Source: Nocardia transvalensis NBRC 15921 (GTDB lineage: Bacteria > Actinomycetota > Actinomycetes > Mycobacteriales > Mycobacteriaceae). From it: a stretch of DNA of 64,000 bases. The notes under the pieces are model-generated. The model was not told the origin of the DNA, ran no database searches, and saw only the letters and a program-made list of their open reading frames with translations. The DNA lies in contig NZ_BAGL01000126.1 in the NCBI RefSeq assembly GCF_000308875.1, positions 62,001 through 126,000 of the forward strand, read 5' to 3'. Made by a program: the position numbers and the translations under genes. Positions 42,252-51,525 of the stretch are shown one piece after another (position 1 is the stretch's first letter; every line of letters starts with the position of its first letter).

Positions 42252-43175
42252 GTGGAATGGAATCTGCGCACGCGGCGGAGAAGTATGTCCGTCGCCGTCA
42301 TGCTCGTCGCGGTGGCGATCTCCACCAGCTTCGGAACCGCCGAGCAGGCCCTGCCGGCCGCGATCGCCCCGAGCCCGGCGCCCGCCAGCCCGGACGCGCC
42401 GCTGCGAATTCCCTACGGCGCCACCGACGATCGATTCGGGGATCTCTACCTGCCGTCCTCGGGTCGCGGCCCGTACCCGGTGGTGGTGCTGATCCACGGC
42501 GGCAGCTGGTCGCAGAACCGCACGCTCAGCGAATCCGCGCCGATGGCGGCGGCGCTCGCGCGTGACGGCGTGGCCGTCTGGAATATCGAATACCGGCGCG
42601 TGAACGGCATGGGCGGCTGGCCGACCACCCTCACTGACGCCTACGACGCCTTCATGGCCCTCACGACCGTGGCGCAGCAGCAGTCCGGCGACCGCCTCGA
42701 TCTGGGGAACGTGCACCTGGCCGGGCATTCGGCCGGTGGTCAGCTGGCCGCGCTCGTCGCGGGCCGGTACACCCACACCATGGGCCGCACCGAGGCGCCG
42801 CCGATCCGCATCCGCAGCGTCACGCTCCTGGCCGCGGTCCTGGATCTGCGGCTCGCGGCCACCACCGGGCGCGACGGCTTCGTGCGCAAACTGCTGGGCG
42901 GCACCCCCGAGGAGGTCCCCGGACGCTACGAATTCGCTTCTCCCATCGGGCAGATTCCCCTCGGCGTCCGGATCAGCGCCCTGCACGGGGACCGCGATCG
43001 CGTCGTCGCGCCCGAGCAGAGCCGCCGCTACATCACCGCGGCGGGACGCGCCGGGACGACCGCGGACCTGCGCATCCTGGAGGGTGTCGGGCACGGCGAC
43101 TTCGTCGATCCCGCCTCACAGGCGTGGGCCGCGGCCCGCGCGACGATCCTCGGCAATGCGACGGCAAGGCACTGA
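42252..43175 (+). CDS. Secreted alpha/beta-hydrolase (BD-FAE/esterase-like)
   Basis: 307 residues from GTG 42252 with GAGGG at 42241. Signal peptide (VAVMLVAVAISTSFGTAEQA), then VLIHGGSWSQNRTL, VWNIEYRRVNGMGGWP, nucleophile GHSAGGQLAAL near 160, ALHGDRDRVV and GVGHGDFVDP with catalytic His near 285. Likely a small-ester or acyl-sugar esterase. Nine bases after the acyltransferase stop, so the two are probably one operon adding and removing acyl groups. Confidence 0.85.
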   Translation: MEWNLRTRRRSMSVAVMLVAVAISTSFGTAEQALPAAIAPSPAPASPDAPLRIPYGATDDRFGDLYLPSSGRGPYPVVVLIHGGSWSQNRTLSESAPMAAALARDGVAVWNIEYRRVNGMGGWPTTLTDAYDAFMALTTVAQQQSGDRLDLGNVHLAGHSAGGQLAALVAGRYTHTMGRTEAPPIRIRSVTLLAAVLDLRLAATTGRDGFVRKLLGGTPEEVPGRYEFASPIGQIPLGVRISALHGDRDRVVAPEQSRRYITAAGRAGTTADLRILEGVGHGDFVDPASQAWAAARATILGNATARH

Positions 43176-43282
43176 CCGCTCCCCCTACCGCACCGGCCGG
43201 TCTCCGTGAATCGCGCAACCCCTAACTCGCCCGACGTCGTACGGGTGGCGTAACACCCTCCAGCACAACAGGATTCGGGGGG

Positions 43283-44299
43283 ATGAGACTGCCTCCGACA
43301 CTCGGGCCCGCAGGGCCGTTTCCGCGGGCACCGCTACTCCACGAGTTGGATCGCCGCTGGCTCCACTACGCCTTCCGGTCTCCCGACGGCGCGGTCTCCG
43401 TCATCGCGAACCTCTCCACGCTCGGCTCCTCGGAGGCGAAAGATGAACAGCCGCAAGATATGTCGATCCTGCTGGTGCACGATCGCCGGACGGGCTGGCA
43501 GTCCAGCCAGTTCAACGCTTCCATCTCGGGCGAACCGTGGTCGTCGTTCCGCACGCCCGGATCGCCGGGGACGCTGCGGATCGCGGGGCACGACGGGACG
43601 CCGCTGATCGACCTGACGCTGCGGCGCACCGGCCGCCCGTGCACCTCGCAGTGCGCGCCGTTCCGGCCGAGGCAGCATCTGCGCTGGCAGTCCGAACCGG
43701 GCATCGTCGCGACCGGAACGGTGGGTACCGACCGCTCGCCGCGCTCCCGTGTGACGCTGCTCGGCTATCACGAACGCGTCCGGGGCCGCTGGGGGTGGCC
43801 GGATCTCGGCGGGTGGGTCTTCGGATTCGCCAACGTCCCCGCCGAATCCCCTGGGCCGCCGCCCTATTCGGTCGTCTTCACGCTCATACAACCGCGCGCG
43901 CCACACCAGGCCGCCACCGGATCGGTGATGCTGTGGCGCGACGGTCGGCTGATCCGCCACTTCCCGCGCCGCCGCCTCGATGTCGCCGTCGCGGGCCTGC
44001 TGTCCCGCGACACCGTCCACCTCTGCCCGCCCCTCGCGGCCACGCTGGGCACCCCGCCCGCCGCACCCGTCCCCCGCCGTCTCGCGATCACCGCGGCCCT
44101 CGGCCCCGACCGCCTGCGAATCGCCGTCGAGGCCGAAACCGCAGGCCGCATCTGCAATCCCTCCGAAACGAGCCTGCTGCCGTTCAGCGTCCACGAGGTA
44201 CTCGGGCCCTGCTCGGTCACGGGAATCGTGAACGGCACCGAATTCGCCTTCACTGCGGGAGCGATCGTCGAGTTCGCCGGGGGCGCCCATGACGACTGA
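43283..44299 (+). CDS. AttH/CrtC-like lipocalin-fold protein (tentative)
   Basis: 338 residues, no signal peptide or membrane helix. Beta-rich. The N-terminal half (WLHYAFRSPDGAVSVIANLS, DMSILLVHDRRTGWQSSQFN) and the segment LLGYHERVRGRWGWPDLGGW resemble AttH/CrtC (carotenoid hydratase, hydroxyneurosporene synthase) proteins with their two lipocalin-like domains and YHERxxGxWG pattern. Such proteins hydrate or cyclise isoprenoids. It overlaps by 11 bp the downstream prenyl-synthase gene, which supports an isoprenoid role, but the call rests on pattern memory only. Confidence 0.5.
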   Translation: MRLPPTLGPAGPFPRAPLLHELDRRWLHYAFRSPDGAVSVIANLSTLGSSEAKDEQPQDMSILLVHDRRTGWQSSQFNASISGEPWSSFRTPGSPGTLRIAGHDGTPLIDLTLRRTGRPCTSQCAPFRPRQHLRWQSEPGIVATGTVGTDRSPRSRVTLLGYHERVRGRWGWPDLGGWVFGFANVPAESPGPPPYSVVFTLIQPRAPHQAATGSVMLWRDGRLIRHFPRRRLDVAVAGLLSRDTVHLCPPLAATLGTPPAAPVPRRLAITAALGPDRLRIAVEAETAGRICNPSETSLLPFSVHEVLGPCSVTGIVNGTEFAFTAGAIVEFAGGAHDD

Positions 44300-45965
44300 C
44301 CTGACGGCGGCTGCGGAGATCACGGGGGTCGGCGTGCTGGCCGGGACGATCGCGGAACTTGCCGGCCGTGCGCCTGCTGTCGTTGCCGCGGCGGCGGCCG
44401 AACTCGGTAGCGTCCGTGTGCAGTTGCACTTCGGGGACGGCACCCATGCCGTGCTGCGGGTGCGGCGTAGTCGTCTCGATGTGGCGGCGGGGCGGATCGC
44501 CGACCCCGCCGTGGAGGTGCATTTCGACGAGCGAGCCATGAATCTCGTCTTCGATCTGTCCCGTCGCCCGGCCGACGAGGTCAGGCCCGCCAGCCTGGAC
44601 GTCCGGGGGCGGCGCGACGACGTGCTGGCGGTGTGGCGGACGCTGCGGCTGTTGTCCCAGCGGGCGGCGGGAATTCGTGCGGTGCAGGAACTCTGGCGGC
44701 GTTATCGCGAGCAGGCGCCCCTGCTGTGGGGAACGGAGACGCACGCGCCGGCACCCCCCGATCCGGTCCCGTCCGGACTCGCTCTACCGCGCCGGACGGG
44801 CTGGCGTGCACTCGACTATCTCGGCTCCCGAATACCCAGCGGGAGAACGGAGTTGACGCTCGGCACAACCGACCGCCGCCCGTCGTCGCTGTGGGACGGG
44901 CACACCAGCACGGGCTGGTGGGAAACCGCGCCGGTATGGGACGCTGATCTGCTCGAGATGATGCGTGCCTGTCGTGATCGCGTCGGCGAGGAGATGGACC
45001 GCCTGATCCCCGAGCGAAATCCGAAGGCCGCGCTGTACGACCTCATGCGGTCGTATCCGACCCGCCAGGGCAAGGGCCTGCGGCCGACGCTCACCATCGC
45101 CGCGTGCGCGGCCTTCGGCGGACGGCCGGAGGACGCCGTGCGGACGGCGGCCGCACTCGAGCTGTTCCACAACGGATTTCTGGTCCACGACGATATCGCC
45201 GACGAGTCGACCCACCGCCGGGGCAAGCCGACCCTGCACGAGAAGCACGGCGTCGGCCTGGCGGTGAACGCGGGCGACGGCCTGAACCTGCTGGCCATCG
45301 ACGGCGTCCTGGCCAACCTCGACAGCCTGGGCCTCGCGCGCACGCTCGGCCTGATCCACGAGGTGCTGCACATGTGCCGCGAAACCGTCGAAGGGCAAGC
45401 CGTGGAACTGGATTGGATCCGCCGCAACACGGTGCCCCGCGCCGACCGCGCCTACTACGACATGAGCACCAAGAAGACGGGCTGGTACACCTGCATCTCC
45501 CCGTGCCGCCTCGGCGCCGTGTGCGCGGGCGAGACCGCGCCCGCCCGGCTCGACGCCCTGAACGAGGCGTTCCGCTGGGTCGGGATCGCCTTCCAGATCC
45601 AGGACGACGTGCTGAACCTCGTCGGCGAGGAGGAACTGTACGGCAAGGAGCCGCTCGGCGACCTCCTCGAGGGTAAGCGCACCGTCATGCTGATCCACCT
45701 CATGCGCACCGCTCCGGAGCGAGACCGCCTGTGGCTCAGGGAATTACTGGCACTCCAACGCGACGGCAGGAGCCAAGACGACGCCGAGCGGATCCTGCAC
45801 ACCATGCACCGCCACGGCTCCATCGAGTACGCCCTCGACGTCGCCGATACCCTCGCGCGGCGCGGAACGGCGCGCTTCGAGGCCGATCTCGCGTTCCTCC
45901 CCGAGAACGAGGGCAAGGGCGTGCTGCGGCAGATCGCGAACTACGTCGTGACGAGACCGCTGTGA
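44289..45965 (+). CDS. Polyprenyl diphosphate synthase with N-terminal SCP2-like domain
   Basis: 558 residues. Residues 1-120 look like a sterol-carrier-type (SCP2) domain (VRVQLHFGDGTHAVLRVRRS, FDLSRRPADEVRPASLDVRG). Residues 210-555 are a trans-prenyltransferase: first Asp-rich motif LVHDDIADES (DDxxD) near 300, GKGLRPTLT, YDMSTKKTGWYTCIS, and second motif QIQDDVLNLVG, whose last Asp is Asn (DDxxN), then LEGKRTVMLIH. It should join isopentenyl units into a C20 or longer diphosphate. The fusion might bind the product or substrate; inference. Overlaps neighbours at both ends. Confidence 0.85.
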   Translation: MTTDLTAAAEITGVGVLAGTIAELAGRAPAVVAAAAAELGSVRVQLHFGDGTHAVLRVRRSRLDVAAGRIADPAVEVHFDERAMNLVFDLSRRPADEVRPASLDVRGRRDDVLAVWRTLRLLSQRAAGIRAVQELWRRYREQAPLLWGTETHAPAPPDPVPSGLALPRRTGWRALDYLGSRIPSGRTELTLGTTDRRPSSLWDGHTSTGWWETAPVWDADLLEMMRACRDRVGEEMDRLIPERNPKAALYDLMRSYPTRQGKGLRPTLTIAACAAFGGRPEDAVRTAAALELFHNGFLVHDDIADESTHRRGKPTLHEKHGVGLAVNAGDGLNLLAIDGVLANLDSLGLARTLGLIHEVLHMCRETVEGQAVELDWIRRNTVPRADRAYYDMSTKKTGWYTCISPCRLGAVCAGETAPARLDALNEAFRWVGIAFQIQDDVLNLVGEEELYGKEPLGDLLEGKRTVMLIHLMRTAPERDRLWLRELLALQRDGRSQDDAERILHTMHRHGSIEYALDVADTLARRGTARFEADLAFLPENEGKGVLRQIANYVVTRPL

Positions 45966-46444
45966 CCCGCGCCGAGGAGTCCGAGCGCCGTGACGACGAC
46001 CTGCTGGCGCTGCTGACGGAGGGCAACGAGTGGCTGCGGGCCATCCTGTGCACGCTCGCCCGGCGGGGCGCGGCGCTGCGGCAGCGGCACCCGAATCGCG
46101 CCGCGCGCCTGATCGATACGGCCTCGCGGTGGCCGGTGTTCAAGGGCGGCCAGTTCCTCTTCGACCTGATGGAGTGGGAGGACTTCATGGTCGACGGCAC
46201 ACCGCCCGCACCCGTGCCCACGGTATTGACGGGCTCGTCGTGGACGCAGATCACCCGAATACTCAGGGACGCACAACAACTCGTCGACCCCGACGCGCGC
46301 CTGCCCGGCGGCCCGGCCGCGACCGTCGCCGCCCGCGACGCCGATCTCCCCCCGCTGGACCCCGGCCTGCACCTCTACACCGACGTGGTCCTCGGGATCA
46401 TCGGCAGCGCCCCCAGAACGAAGAACCGAGCGGCCCGGGGATGA
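45962..46444 (+). CDS. Hypothetical protein translationally coupled to the prenyl synthase
   Basis: 160 residues from GTG 45962, whose GTGA overlaps the upstream stop. Helical N-terminus (ESERRDDDLLALLTEGNEWL, RAILCTLARRGAALRQRHPN), then a Pro-rich middle and GLHLYTDVVLGIIGS. No known family recognised. It overlaps the convergent dehydratase gene by 47 bp. Tight coupling suggests it works with the prenyl synthase. Confidence 0.7.
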   Translation: MTRAEESERRDDDLLALLTEGNEWLRAILCTLARRGAALRQRHPNRAARLIDTASRWPVFKGGQFLFDLMEWEDFMVDGTPPAPVPTVLTGSSWTQITRILRDAQQLVDPDARLPGGPAATVAARDADLPPLDPGLHLYTDVVLGIIGSAPRTKNRAARG

Positions 46445-47363
46445 GGCCGGGGCCGCTCGGTCGCGGCGGGAAGCTGACCTGTGCCGTCGCCCCGGAGAAC
46501 AGTCGCCGCCCGCGGCACAGCGCGTCGACGGTGACGACTCCCGTGCGGTGCGTCCGGTCCACCGCTGTCACCCGCCCGCCGAATTCGATCTCGCTGCTCC
46601 GGAATGCCGGTCCGCAGAAATGGCTGAAATCGGCGCGATATCCGGTGATTGCGCCCGGATCGCCGATCCACGAGGTGACGAATTGCGCCAGCCAGGCGAG
46701 GCGCAACATTCCGGGTGCGGTACCGATCGACGCCTGCGCCGCGGCCTCGGATCGGGAACCGCCGCTCTCGAACAGATTCGCCGTCATCTCCGCGTAGGTC
46801 GCCAGGTCCTCCTGCCGGACCACCATCGAGCGCGGCGGTAACGGCGTGCCGACCTCGATCTCGTCGAAATCGACAGCGGGATCCAGGTTTCGGCGTGCCG
46901 CGCCCGACAGCGCGGAACCGTGATGGAGCGGCCCGATCGGGCCCGGCCGCAACCGGCCGTCGAGGTATGACGGCGCGGCGCGGGCGACGGCCGGATCGGT
47001 CGCCGCGAGCAGCGTGCTGGTTCCGGTCTGGACGACCTTCCCGGCGTGGTCGGTGAGGACGGTGCCGACCGTGAGCATGTCGTAATCGGGGAAGCGGCGC
47101 ACCGAATCGAGGTGGATGCTCGTGGTCAGCACGTCACCGGCGGTGATCAGCCTGCCGATACTCAGGGTCTGACCGGTGTGCAGGACGCGCGGCAGCCGGC
47201 GGGTGAAACCGAAGGCGCGCAACGCCGTCCGGTGGGCGTGCAGCCACGGCAGAATGGCGAAGGTCGGTGGCGCCACCAGGACCGGGTAATGGACTTCGCC
47301 GATCGTCCGGCTGAATTCCCGGATCAGCTCGGGCGTCACCGAATACGTGTCGGCGCGATGCAT
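46398..47363 (-). CDS. Double-hotdog MaoC/FAS1-like dehydratase
   Basis: 321 residues from ATG 47363 with GGAG ahead; an upstream start to 47426 lacks one. Two hotdog halves: an N-terminal FAS1-type part (YSVTPELIREFSRTIGEVHY, VAPPTFAILPWL, VLHTGQTLSI) and a C-terminal MaoC part (FDEIEVGTPLPPRSMVVRQE, AEMTANLF, FVTSWIGDPGAITGYRADFS). Hydratases of this group add or remove water from CoA- or ACP-bound enoyl groups. Its 3' end overlaps the coupled gene on the other strand. Link to the isoprenoid locus unclear. Confidence 0.78.
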   Translation of the reverse strand: MHRADTYSVTPELIREFSRTIGEVHYPVLVAPPTFAILPWLHAHRTALRAFGFTRRLPRVLHTGQTLSIGRLITAGDVLTTSIHLDSVRRFPDYDMLTVGTVLTDHAGKVVQTGTSTLLAATDPAVARAAPSYLDGRLRPGPIGPLHHGSALSGAARRNLDPAVDFDEIEVGTPLPPRSMVVRQEDLATYAEMTANLFESGGSRSEAAAQASIGTAPGMLRLAWLAQFVTSWIGDPGAITGYRADFSHFCGPAFRSSEIEFGGRVTAVDRTHRTGVVTVDALCRGRRLFSGATAQVSFPPRPSGPGLIPGPLGSSFWGRCR

Positions 47364-47532
47364 GGCCACTCCTCTCCGCTGCCGCGGCGACCGCGCATCC
47401 GGAATTACTGGAGAAGTGCTCGCCACGCCGCGCAGGAAATCGTCCGTCTACTATCGGCCGGAAGGATTCGCCACCGAAGCGATCGCTCGTTGTTTTGGAA
47501 GATTGACGATGCGGCGGGATACCTGATTGTGC

Positions 47533-48189
47533 TCAGGGCGAATCGGCGGGCACCGGGGCGCCGCTGTTCACGGTCGACCAGATGGCGCGGCCGAGCGAGC
47601 GGGCCATCTGCTCGTCGTCGATCGGTGTGGTCGTGGTGAGCAGGAAGTCGATGGATCGCTCCACCATGCAGGTCAGCACGATCGCGATCGAGGTGAGGTC
47701 GAGGGTGGGATCGACATGCCCGGAGGCGGCGTCGCGCTCGAGCCGGGCCCGGACGAGGCCGACGAAACCTTCCATGCGGCCCTGCCAGTAGGTGCCGACA
47801 TCGGGGTCGTAGGCCGCGGCCTCCAGCAGGGCGCGCATCAGCATGTGATGGTTGCGGGAGCCGGCGATCATAGCCCGCATGGCCGCGACCACCCCCGCCT
47901 CGCCATCGGCGTGCGACTGCGACCACCAGTCCTCGGCCGCGCGGAACTGATCCGCGGTGGCCAGTTCGGCCATCCGGATGAGCAACCGGCTCTTGTCGGG
48001 GAAGTACCGGTAGAACGTCGAGCGTGCGATACCGGCCTCGGACGAGATCCGCTGCACCGCGAGTTCGGTGAACGGCGTGCCCGCGGCGAGCAGGGTGTCG
48101 AGCGCCCGCAGGACGCGGAGTTCGACCGCCTCGCGGCGTTCGTCCCGCCGGGCCTGGTCGCGCTTGGGTGTCCTGGTCAGCGACGGCAT
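47533..48189 (-). CDS. TetR-family regulator
   Basis: 218 residues from ATG 48189 (MPSLTRTPKRDQARRDERRE); the longer frame to 48339 crosses the operator. HTH at 40-60 (VQRISSEAGIARSTFYRYFP), then a TetR_C ligand domain. Divergent from the FAD oxidoreductase, with a 13-bp palindrome between, and thus probably its repressor. Confidence 0.87.
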   Translation of the reverse strand: MPSLTRTPKRDQARRDERREAVELRVLRALDTLLAAGTPFTELAVQRISSEAGIARSTFYRYFPDKSRLLIRMAELATADQFRAAEDWWSQSHADGEAGVVAAMRAMIAGSRNHHMLMRALLEAAAYDPDVGTYWQGRMEGFVGLVRARLERDAASGHVDPTLDLTSIAIVLTCMVERSIDFLLTTTTPIDDEQMARSLGRAIWSTVNSGAPVPADSP

Positions 48190-48307
48190 CGGACAGCCAT
48201 CCCGCGAATCACGCTCATGCGGCCCATTGTGCCGCAGGACCGTCCGTCCTCCGGCTGGATCGCGCCCTCGCTTGACAGTCCGGGCCGGAGGTTCGAAGCT
48301 ATTGATA

Positions 48308-48320
48308 GGACATAGTGTCC
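48308..48320. promoter_or_regulatory. TetR operator GGACA-TAG-TGTCC
   Basis: Perfect 5-bp arms around TAG, 30 bp before the FAD oxidoreductase start. Likely site for the divergent TetR protein. Confidence 0.55.
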
Positions 48321-48350
48321 GATCACACTGTCCCATCATTGGAGCGCCCC

Positions 48351-49709
48351 ATGCCGACCGAATACGCCGACGCCGTCGTCGTCGGAACCCGTTGCGCCGG
48401 AACGGCTGTGGCGACGACGCTGGCCCGGGCGGGGCGGCGGGTCGTCGGGCTGGACAGCGCCGCCTTCCCCTCCGATACCCTGTCCACCCACCTGCTGTGG
48501 CCCGCGGGCGTGGCCGAGGTCGAGGCGCTGGGCGCGCTCGGCAGGGTGCGCGCGCTCGGTGCGCCCGCCCTCCCCATCGGATTCGCGGCCGGGGCCGGTG
48601 TCGAGGTGCGCTCGCCGTTCAGCGCGTACGACGGAATCGATTACGCGATGTGTGTGCGGCGCACCGGGCTCGACGCCGCGCTCGTGGCCAACGCCCGGGA
48701 CGCCGGCGCGGACCTGCGCGAGAAGTGCCGGGTGACGGAGTTGCTGTGGCAGAACGGCCGGGTAGCCGGGGTTCGCTACACCGACCGCGAGGGCACCCGC
48801 GAACTCCGGGCTCCGCTGGTCGTGGGCGCGGACGGGCGGCGTAGCACGGTGGCGCGGCAGGTCGGCGTGCTCGACCCGTATCGTTCGGCCCCGAGCGGCC
48901 GGGCCTGCTACTACGCGTACTGGGAGGACACCCGCGCCGAATGGCGGGACACCGCGGCGCAGTGGCGCGAGGGAGACTCGCTCGGCACCGCGTTCCCGTG
49001 CGACGACGGACTGCTGCTGTGCCTGATCCAGCCGCCGGTGTCGCGGCCGGTCGACCGTTCCGAATCGGCGTATCGGGCGATGATCGCCGAAATTCCGGGT
49101 CTCGCAGCACGATTGGGCGGGTGCACGCTGCGCGGCCGGGTCCGATCCGCGGTCGACATCGTCTCGTACTTCCGCCGCTCCACCGGCCCCGGCTGGGCAT
49201 TGCCCGGCGACGCGGGACATTTCAAGGATCCGGTGACCGCGCAGGGAATCCGCGACGCGCTGCGCTACGGCCGCCTGCTCGGCGAGGCCGTGGCCCCGGT
49301 GCTCGACGATCCGGCGGCCCTCGACCGGGCCCTCTACGCCTGGGAGCGCCGGCGCGAACTCGACTGCCTCGAGGTCTACCAGTGGACGAACCACCTCGCC
49401 CGGGCCGAGCCGATGTCCCCCCTCGAGATCGAGCTGTACCGCGCGGCGGCCACCGATCCCGCGCTGTCCTGCGCGGTCATGGAGGTCATGTCCCGGGTGC
49501 GCGCCCCCGGGGACATCCTCACTCTGCCGCAGCGGGCGCTCTTCGCGTCTCGCGCGCTCTTTCATCGTGGTCACGACAACGCCCTGCACGACGTCCTGCG
49601 CGATGTCCGCGACACGGTAGCCGAATGGCATGAGCGCCACCAGGTTTCGCGCACCGAACTGCCGCCGCTGCCCACACCGCCCGCATCGGCCAGCCTGGAG
49701 TCCGCTTAG
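48351..49709 (+). CDS. FAD-dependent oxidoreductase, geranylgeranyl-reductase/PHBH-like
   Basis: 452 residues from ATG 48351 with GGAG at 48341; GTG 48315 lies in the operator and is rejected. FAD domain: ADAVVVGTRCAGTAVATTLA (the usual GxGxxG reads GTRCAG), LVVGADGRRSTVARQ near 165 and GDAGHFKDPVTAQGIRDAL near 288. The group covers geranylgeranyl reductases, halogenases and aromatic hydroxylases. Placement near a prenyl synthase favours double-bond reduction or epoxidation of an isoprenoid, unproven. Confidence 0.82.
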   Translation: MPTEYADAVVVGTRCAGTAVATTLARAGRRVVGLDSAAFPSDTLSTHLLWPAGVAEVEALGALGRVRALGAPALPIGFAAGAGVEVRSPFSAYDGIDYAMCVRRTGLDAALVANARDAGADLREKCRVTELLWQNGRVAGVRYTDREGTRELRAPLVVGADGRRSTVARQVGVLDPYRSAPSGRACYYAYWEDTRAEWRDTAAQWREGDSLGTAFPCDDGLLLCLIQPPVSRPVDRSESAYRAMIAEIPGLAARLGGCTLRGRVRSAVDIVSYFRRSTGPGWALPGDAGHFKDPVTAQGIRDALRYGRLLGEAVAPVLDDPAALDRALYAWERRRELDCLEVYQWTNHLARAEPMSPLEIELYRAAATDPALSCAVMEVMSRVRAPGDILTLPQRALFASRALFHRGHDNALHDVLRDVRDTVAEWHERHQVSRTELPPLPTPPASASLESA

Positions 49710-49759
49710 CCAGCGGCTGCCCCGGCGGACCCGTCAGCGTTGCCGTACCGAGTTTTCGG

Positions 49760-50866
49760 CTACAGCGTGTAGCGCAGGATTGCCGCGGCGGCGGCGCCGT
49801 CGGGCATATCGTCGGCCCGGACCGCGACGACCCGGCCGTCGGCCTGGATGACGCGGCGGCAGATCTCGTCCACCACGCCGGGGACGCCCGCCTCGGATTC
49901 GTCGGCGAAGGTGACCTCGCCGCCCTCGGAGATGGAACCCGCCACGGTCACGTCGATATCCGCGAGCAGCGTATCGACCATGCCGTAGGTCGCGGCGCGC
50001 GCGATGTCCGAGAGGTCGGTGGCGGCCCGGCCTTCGCCGCGTCGACGGTCGAACAGCTCGCGCAGATCGGCGAGTTCACCGGCGTAGTACTCGTCGAGAA
50101 CCGTCCGCGCCCGCGCGCCCAACTCGGCATCCGACAGCTCCTCCGGATTACCCGGCAGTGATTCCGCCAGCAGCGTCGGATAGCTGTTGACCGAGCGGTA
50201 GAGGGAGCCGATCGGTTCGGCCGCGGCCAGGATCAACGGCACGTCCCGCCCGGTCAGAACATCCCTGAGCTGCCGATCGATGGCCCGCGCGTACTGCCGC
50301 ACCCGCAACTTGCGCCCCTCGGTCCCCTGAATCCGCCCCTTCGGCGCCCGCCCGCTCAACGACGCCTTCCGCGCATGATCGGCCGCACTCTCCGGCATCC
50401 CCGGCACCCGAAACTCCTCGGCCCCGCCGTCCGCGTCGACCTCGACCAGCCGCACCGACCCCTCCGCCAGCGCCAACACGAACGCCGTCTGCGGAAACGT
50501 GGTCGCCCGCAACAACGGCTTGATGTGAAACCGATCCCCCACGAACACCCCCTCGGGCAGCCGATTAGGCACCCGATACGTCCGCACCCGAGCCGGAGTA
50601 GCAAGCACCACAAGCGTATTCGACTGAAACCGCCAGAAGTCCTCGTCATCGATCAGATCGTCGAACTCCTCCTCCAAAGCCTCCCGAGCCCCCCGATCCC
50701 CCACCCGCTCGAGCGCCTCCCGAACCTGATTCGAAAACGCAATCCGGCTACCATCCGGCGAAGCCTCATCCCCCTCGGTAGCCGTATAAATCGACACACT
50801 CCACGGATCCCCCTCCCCCACCAGCCCCCGCACCTCACCCCGAGTAGGTACGTCGGTATGCAACAT
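49760..50866 (-). CDS. baeRF family protein (bacterial eRF1-like)
   Basis: 368 residues from ATG 50866 with GGAGGG upstream. Ends AAAAILRYTL. The layout (VSIYTATEGDEA, FRFxxTLVVLATP-like segment, GRDVPLILAAAEPIGSLYRSVNSYPTLLAE split as a PIGSLYRSVNSYP block, NPEELSDAEL, VLDEYYAGEL) matches the baeRF3-type eRF1-related proteins thought to act on stalled or hibernating ribosomes. No GGQ-like loop was seen. The gene's 5' half lies in a tract very rich in C on the plus strand, so its codons there are G-rich. Borders the dndB region. Confidence 0.72.
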   Translation of the reverse strand: MLHTDVPTRGEVRGLVGEGDPWSVSIYTATEGDEASPDGSRIAFSNQVREALERVGDRGAREALEEEFDDLIDDEDFWRFQSNTLVVLATPARVRTYRVPNRLPEGVFVGDRFHIKPLLRATTFPQTAFVLALAEGSVRLVEVDADGGAEEFRVPGMPESAADHARKASLSGRAPKGRIQGTEGRKLRVRQYARAIDRQLRDVLTGRDVPLILAAAEPIGSLYRSVNSYPTLLAESLPGNPEELSDAELGARARTVLDEYYAGELADLRELFDRRRGEGRAATDLSDIARAATYGMVDTLLADIDVTVAGSISEGGEVTFADESEAGVPGVVDEICRRVIQADGRVVAVRADDMPDGAAAAAILRYTL

Positions 50867-51525
50867 CTGCCCTCCAACCCTAGTGCCGTCGAGCTTCCGT
50901 CCACGCTGTACGGGGTGTGCCCCGACCGCCTTCGACGATACCCCCACACCCCCGATAGCGAACTAATAGCAATCGCATTGTCTGGTCCGAAGCCCAACCG
51001 AGGCTCACGCCGTTAGGGGGCTCTGCAGGGACGAAATGCCCTACCGAGCTACGAATATCTGGCTAAAAATCTCCTGCCGCAAATATTGCAGATGAGGACT
51101 AAGAATGAATCGCAGAACCATAGGCTCCGCCCCGCTCACCTGTGCCCTCGCCGACGCCCTCCCCACCGTGGGCCCGCCTCAGCGGAAACCGTACACGCGG
51201 AACCGCTACCACCATCCCTAGTAACTGCACCTACCTAGTCGGCGTCGACATCCATCCCAGCACACATTGCACCACGGGACTCGTCGACAGCTACGGCGGC
51301 ACTTACAGGAAATAACCTCTAATCGCATCCACGTGGCTGAGAACTGGCGCAATTCTGTCAGGTATCCGTACCTCGTGCTCACCGCCGCCGTCGACGCGCA
51401 CTGCCGGTCGAACGCCAGCTGATCACTCAGAACTGTTGAACCAGAAGCTAGTTGCTCACCGCCGGAGTCACGGCGGCAGGCGTACCCAACGACAACCTTA
51501 AACACCTCTTCCGAAGGGAAACCTC
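50867..51525. other. Intergenic region before the DndB-like gene
   Basis: 659 bp, lower in GC than the flanks. A 38-codon frame (51105-51221, MNRRTIGSAPLTCALADALP...) has only a weak site. A dyad CCGCC..GGCGG (51459-51463/51472-51476) lies 50 bp before the dndB-like start. No other gene supported; it may hold remnants and the promoter. Confidence 0.35.

Noticed and set aside
51105..51221. 38-codon plus-strand frame as a peptide gene
   Set aside because: Weak start context and no precursor-peptide features or modifying enzymes nearby.
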